64,000 nt of DNA from Latrodectus hesperus. Taxonomy: Eukaryota; Arthropoda; Arachnida; Araneae; Theridiidae. A program made the position numbers and the translations under genes. The notes under the pieces were generated by a model. The model made no database searches, was not told where the DNA came from, and saw only the letters and a list, made by a program, of their open reading frames with translations. The stretch spans positions 74,875,487-74,939,486 of the forward strand of contig CM075851.1 of the NCBI GenBank assembly GCA_037975125.1, read 5' to 3'. Positions 59,684-64,000 of the stretch are shown one piece after another; the first letter of the stretch is position 1, and every line of letters begins with the position of its first letter.

Positions 59684-59685
<2 letters not shown>

Positions 59686-61309
59686 CATAAAACAGTAGTT
59701 TTAATGAAAAACAAAATAACTCCCCCAATCAACCATGGTTTGTCATTCATTACAATCGGTTGGAAAATAAACAGTTTTCATTGCTTCAAAGAAATCTACG
59801 TGGTATTTTTCATTTTATATTTCTTCGCCATACATATTCTGTGAGGTACGAATCAAACTGACCAGGCGCACATAATTATTACCACACATGAATCATTTAA
59901 TAGCCAACCAAACAAAAATTTGAAATAATATAATTAAAAAAAATTCCAAGTAAAATACCTTTCTAAAATTTAAAACAATATTTTAAAAATTCTAAGCAAT
60001 ATTTCCTCTTTAAAATTTCATATATTATAAATTTAAAGAGAGAATTCGCGGAGTCCAATAGCAAGAACATTAATTTAGAATATTCTTATATTGAAAAACC
60101 AAATATAAAATTACTTATTAAATCCTTCAAGGGTTTCCCACGAAGCGAATATCAACTTAAGTTATAAAACGAAAATTACGTTATGCAAACGCATGCCGAA
60201 CCGCTAAGGTCCATTGCCTCACTTAAATCACCCGTTTGGAACATTAAATTTACTAAGTACTTCTTGTAAAATCAAAACTTTATAAATTTTGCATTTGCAC
60301 TCCTAAATTTAGTTTTAGAATTTATAAAGGTATAAGAAATAAAACAACAAAAGAGATTCTTTTGTATTAATCAATGACATATTTTGACAATATGGAAAAA
60401 TAATTTTGGTACCTTGCAACTTTTGAAGTTGTATTTTAGAAAAAAAATTAAATATTTATAAATATTTATTAGTACTTTAAAAAAATCTAAGTTTATTTTG
60501 ATTTCAAAATTTTATGCATTTTTATTGAGTTTTATCTTTTACGTCTAATTGATATGTACTTTTATAAATATCTGTGTTTTATATTATAAATTTTCTGTTC
60601 TGCTCAAAACCTGATTTTATTTTAAAATATCTAAGCATTTTATAGGACTTTTCGCGTGAAAAATTTAACAAAAAATCACCATTTCATAAAATAGAACTAT
60701 GTTTATGTATGGTATTTTGAGTACATCCAAAATATAAAAATGTAATCTTGTTCATGGTAAATTCAAAGCTCTGTATAAACAATTGCAAATTTGCAGAATA
60801 CATACTATATTAAAATTAATTGATAGATATTTATTTTCATTATTTGAAATAAAATATATCATGATTGGATTCATTAAATTTCATTATTTAATTAAATTTT
60901 ACTAATACTTCAAATAAAATCATTTTGAAAAGCAATCATAACGTTGATACCCATATAAAAATTCCTTTAAAATGAATTGAAAATAATACTTTACTGTTTT
61001 CTCATAATCAATATTTACATTATAAAGTAAGTCAACATTCTTCATGTTATAAATAAGTAATATATTAGAATATGTTATTGCAAAATGCAATCTCTAGGTA
61101 TGGATAATTATTATATCCATTTCTCCTCAATATTTGCTTATTAAAATCCGTATGTTTTACATGAGTAAGTAAATAAATATTGATTATTTCTTCAAGATTA
61201 GTTTTAAATAATATTATCTCTGGAATTTGAATTTGTTTAAACTTTTCATTGAAATCTATTATATGTTAAAATTATATTAATTTGAAGGTGTTTTATTATA
61301 TATGCAGGT

Positions 61310-61311
<2 letters not shown>
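59684..61311. other. AT-rich non-coding stretch
   Basis: No recognisable gene. A GC-richer patch at about 60130-60240 (CAAACGCATGCCGAACCGCT) matches nothing I know. Confidence 0.55.
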
Positions 61312-61364
<53 letters not shown>

Positions 61365-61369
61365 TATAT
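61312..61369. repeat. (TA)n microsatellite
   Basis: About 57 bp of TA dinucleotide with one CA interruption near 61360. Confidence 0.96.
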
Positions 61370-64000
61370 TACATTTTAATGAAAATTATAGGAATTCTTA
61401 GTCGTGTTCAAAATTTATCTTTAGCAGCACACATAATTCAAGCTTTTACTTGCAAGCTATTTTTCCATTTTGGAATTAAATTATTTAAGCTTTGAGAATA
61501 TCATATAAAAATGCATTTATTCTACATATTTAAAATATTTATATTGTATTTTAATATTTTATATTAAAATTATTAAATATGTATTCCACTAATAAGCGTT
61601 TGCTTCAAATGTTGAGTTATCCGAATATATGTATAGCAAATTACACAAATTTTATTAATTGGAAATACTTCAAATTGCTTAAGGCATTTAAATCAGCAAT
61701 ATTTTAGCATTCTACTCAAACTCTTTCTAAAGATTGAAGTTATTTCTACAGTTAAGTTATTTATAATACAGAAATATTTTCATAGTAGAATGTTTTTGGT
61801 TTATTTGTAATTTCGGTTTAAATGAGGTAATATATTTACACTTAAAAATGTAATTTGTATTTATTGGAATATAATGCAATAATATCTCATGTTAAATAAA
61901 TCTGATATGAGTTTTTATTATTTTTAATACTAAAATAAACCCTATTTTCAATTTCACTCTTTTTAAGTCAAGTTTTATAAAAATATACCTTTTTTTATAA
62001 AAAAATCATTTTGAAAATTTTTAAGTTCATAAATAATTTCTTAAATTTTCAGAAATCAAATTAGAAATTGAAATTGATAAAATTCCTTGAAAATTTGAAT
62101 CGATTAATGTAAATTGAGTTTATAAGAATTCTGAATGATAAAGTCAATCAAAGTAATTGTAAATACAATGTATTTTTATTTATTCATTTGCATTTAATTT
62201 TTAATTTATAGTTTATAATTTACTTATAAAATGTTACACATGACAAATATTTGTTGAAAATATAGCCAAAAAAGTTAAGTAAAAATTTTAAAATATTAAA
62301 ATATGTATTCGGATTAAACCTTAAGTGATCAAAATAAAAAAGTATTATAGTTTACTTCGAAATGCAAATGTGGATGTAATTTAAGTAAATTATTTAATCT
62401 GTGCAATTATAATTTATTTAACGATGAAGATATGCTGAAGTTAATTTTTATATTGTGTTAATTAATTTTCATTATTGACTACAAAAACTTTAAAAACTAT
62501 TTCTTCAAATTTTAATAATTTGTTAAATAAAAGTGCTAAAGCACAAATATTTAAAGATAAGCAAAATCTTTCTGGTTTATTAGTTATTATCTTGTTAAGT
62601 ATCATGAGTTATAGTCTTTCCTCACGCCCTTCGTTTACTTTCTGCAATCTACCATAGATACAGTAGCAATCATACTGAAATAAACATTAATGTTTTATTT
62701 ATTAAAATTAAGAACTTTGAAACTTTTAGAATTGAACAGAATAAAACAAATATAAAAATTAAACAAAAAGAGTAAATGTTAAAACATTTTACGTTGTTAT
62801 CAAACGTAAAACTAAATTTTAATAAGAGAGTCGAGTAAAATGATGAGACAAACCCATTTTTGTGCCAACATTGCTTTGAAAAATCGGAAATAAAACTGAC
62901 TTTTTGAATATAAAGTTTTTTAAAATTAAAAATATAAATGTATGTCAATTTAAAAAATATTTTTGGAAAAATATTTGAATGTTTATCTGATTACTTATTC
63001 AAACATTACTGTTTAGAAAAGCATGGGTAGTGAGGAATCGGAATTAAATTGTATCATCTGATTTGTTGGATTTTATTTGAAATTTCTCTTAATTTTTCAA
63101 TGTTTGAGTAAATAACTTTGTTAAGGCATATTTTATTATAGTCTTTAACCAAATCATTCTTATGGAAAAGTAAAACAAATATTTTCAGTTTTTTTTCAGT
63201 TAGTTAGCTTTTTTTCTACTATTTTAGTTTCTATTATTATATTAATTTCTTTCTTTTTATTTTATAATTTTTAAATAAGCATTTTAAATATTCCATATCT
63301 TGTAAAGAAGACACTAATTTTTTGTTCAAGTAGATACAAACATGATCTTTCAAAAAAATTTATATTTGCCATCGAATGTATTTACCTCATTTAATTTATG
63401 ACAGTTTTTTTTATAAACCTCTTTCAACTTTCCATAATTTAAATTATAACAGAAAATATAATGAAAAAAGCTTTAAAAATCATATAAGTTATGCTAAAAG
63501 GATTACTTCAATACATATTCACAATCAATATAGAGCAGGTTACAAAAATATTTAATTTTAAAAACGTATTTAAAAACTTGGTTGTTTTTAATCTAAATTA
63601 TAATTTTAAACTACATTATTAATCATCAAAATTGCTATTAACAGAAAGTAGTCTAGTAAGAATGGGAAATATAAGATAAAAAATACTATGATATTTAAAT
63701 GATTTCTTTTTCAAGGCATAGTGAGGGAGTAGTTATATTAATATATAAAAATATTTTTAGAAAAAATATTTCATTCAAAATTTGCACTTGAAAGTTACAT
63801 TTGACTAAGAAAGCTATTGTAGTACGCGAAGCAGAAATACATTGCAGCTAGTGTCTGACGTCATTTAGAGTGCTACTCTGTCTTACCAGTGCTATGGTTT
63901 TTCTATCATAAATTTCTGTTTGCATTTTTCCTATGACTATCATCAGAATCATTCACGAAAACTACACATTATAACGTTTTTAGCAGTTAGAAATTACTCT
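61370..64000. other. AT-rich non-coding stretch to window edge
   Basis: No recognisable gene. Composition becomes more balanced at about 63805-63930, where a CRE palindrome lies; the patch is cut by AT-rich sequence before the window ends. Confidence 0.55.
63856..63863. promoter_or_regulatory. CRE-like palindrome
   Basis: TGACGTCA, the full CREB/ATF consensus, in a small less AT-rich patch. It could belong to a promoter beyond the window or be chance. No TATA box or start could be linked to it. Confidence 0.3.

Overview
The window looks like gene-poor, strongly AT-rich arthropod nuclear DNA. It has no bacterial-style gene packing, no CRISPR array, no operons, and no intact host protein gene that I can recognise. 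It does have about ten long (TA)n microsatellites, several SINEs with RNA polymerase III type heads, and many transposable elements of different ages. The combination of Jockey-type LINE, Ty1/copia, Ty3/gypsy, Tc1-like elements and SINEs with (CAA)n tails suggests an arthropod. From memory of similar repeats, unchecked here, I favour a spider or other arachnid; this is inference. The window is best read as an intergenic or deep intronic stretch.

Layout. 1-11.2 kb is plain AT-rich DNA with small foldbacks and two TA arrays. 11.27-12.73 kb is a broken Tc1-like transposon with doubled terminal repeats (IR/DR type). 13.1-17.0 kb holds two TA arrays and three SINEs: a tRNA-like one, a 5S-rRNA-like one with a perfect 12-bp target duplication, and a tRNA-His-like one with a 12/13 duplication. 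18.1-24.2 kb holds a possible solo LTR, two decayed LINE 3' ends, two strong inverted repeats and another LTR-like patch. 25.4 kb has a fossil tRNA-SINE head.

26.0-30.7 kb is a structurally intact Jockey-type LINE with ORF1 and ORF2 overlapping by 8 bp. 30.7-35.2 kb is a complete but dead Ty1/copia element with 5-bp target duplications GTATT, 268-bp LTRs differing at about 9 positions, and seven visible coding lesions. 35-43 kb is featureless AT-rich DNA. 43.2-46.3 kb has the longest TA array, a decayed Tc1-like copy and a tRNA-SINE placed beside another TA array. 47.9 kb is a further TA array.

50.48-56.62 kb is a full-length, apparently recent Ty3/gypsy element inserted inside a (TG)n(TA)n microsatellite. 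It has one long gag-pol frame and nearly identical LTRs that carry a GGCGA repeat array upstream of the TATA box. 58.6-59.5 kb is one more decayed LINE 3' region. The right edge has a small less AT-rich patch with a perfect CRE palindrome.

The only genes that could still work are those of the Jockey LINE (two proteins) and the gypsy element (one polyprotein). Each encodes its own copying machinery. The SINEs have no proteins and would depend on a LINE reverse transcriptase supplied elsewhere.
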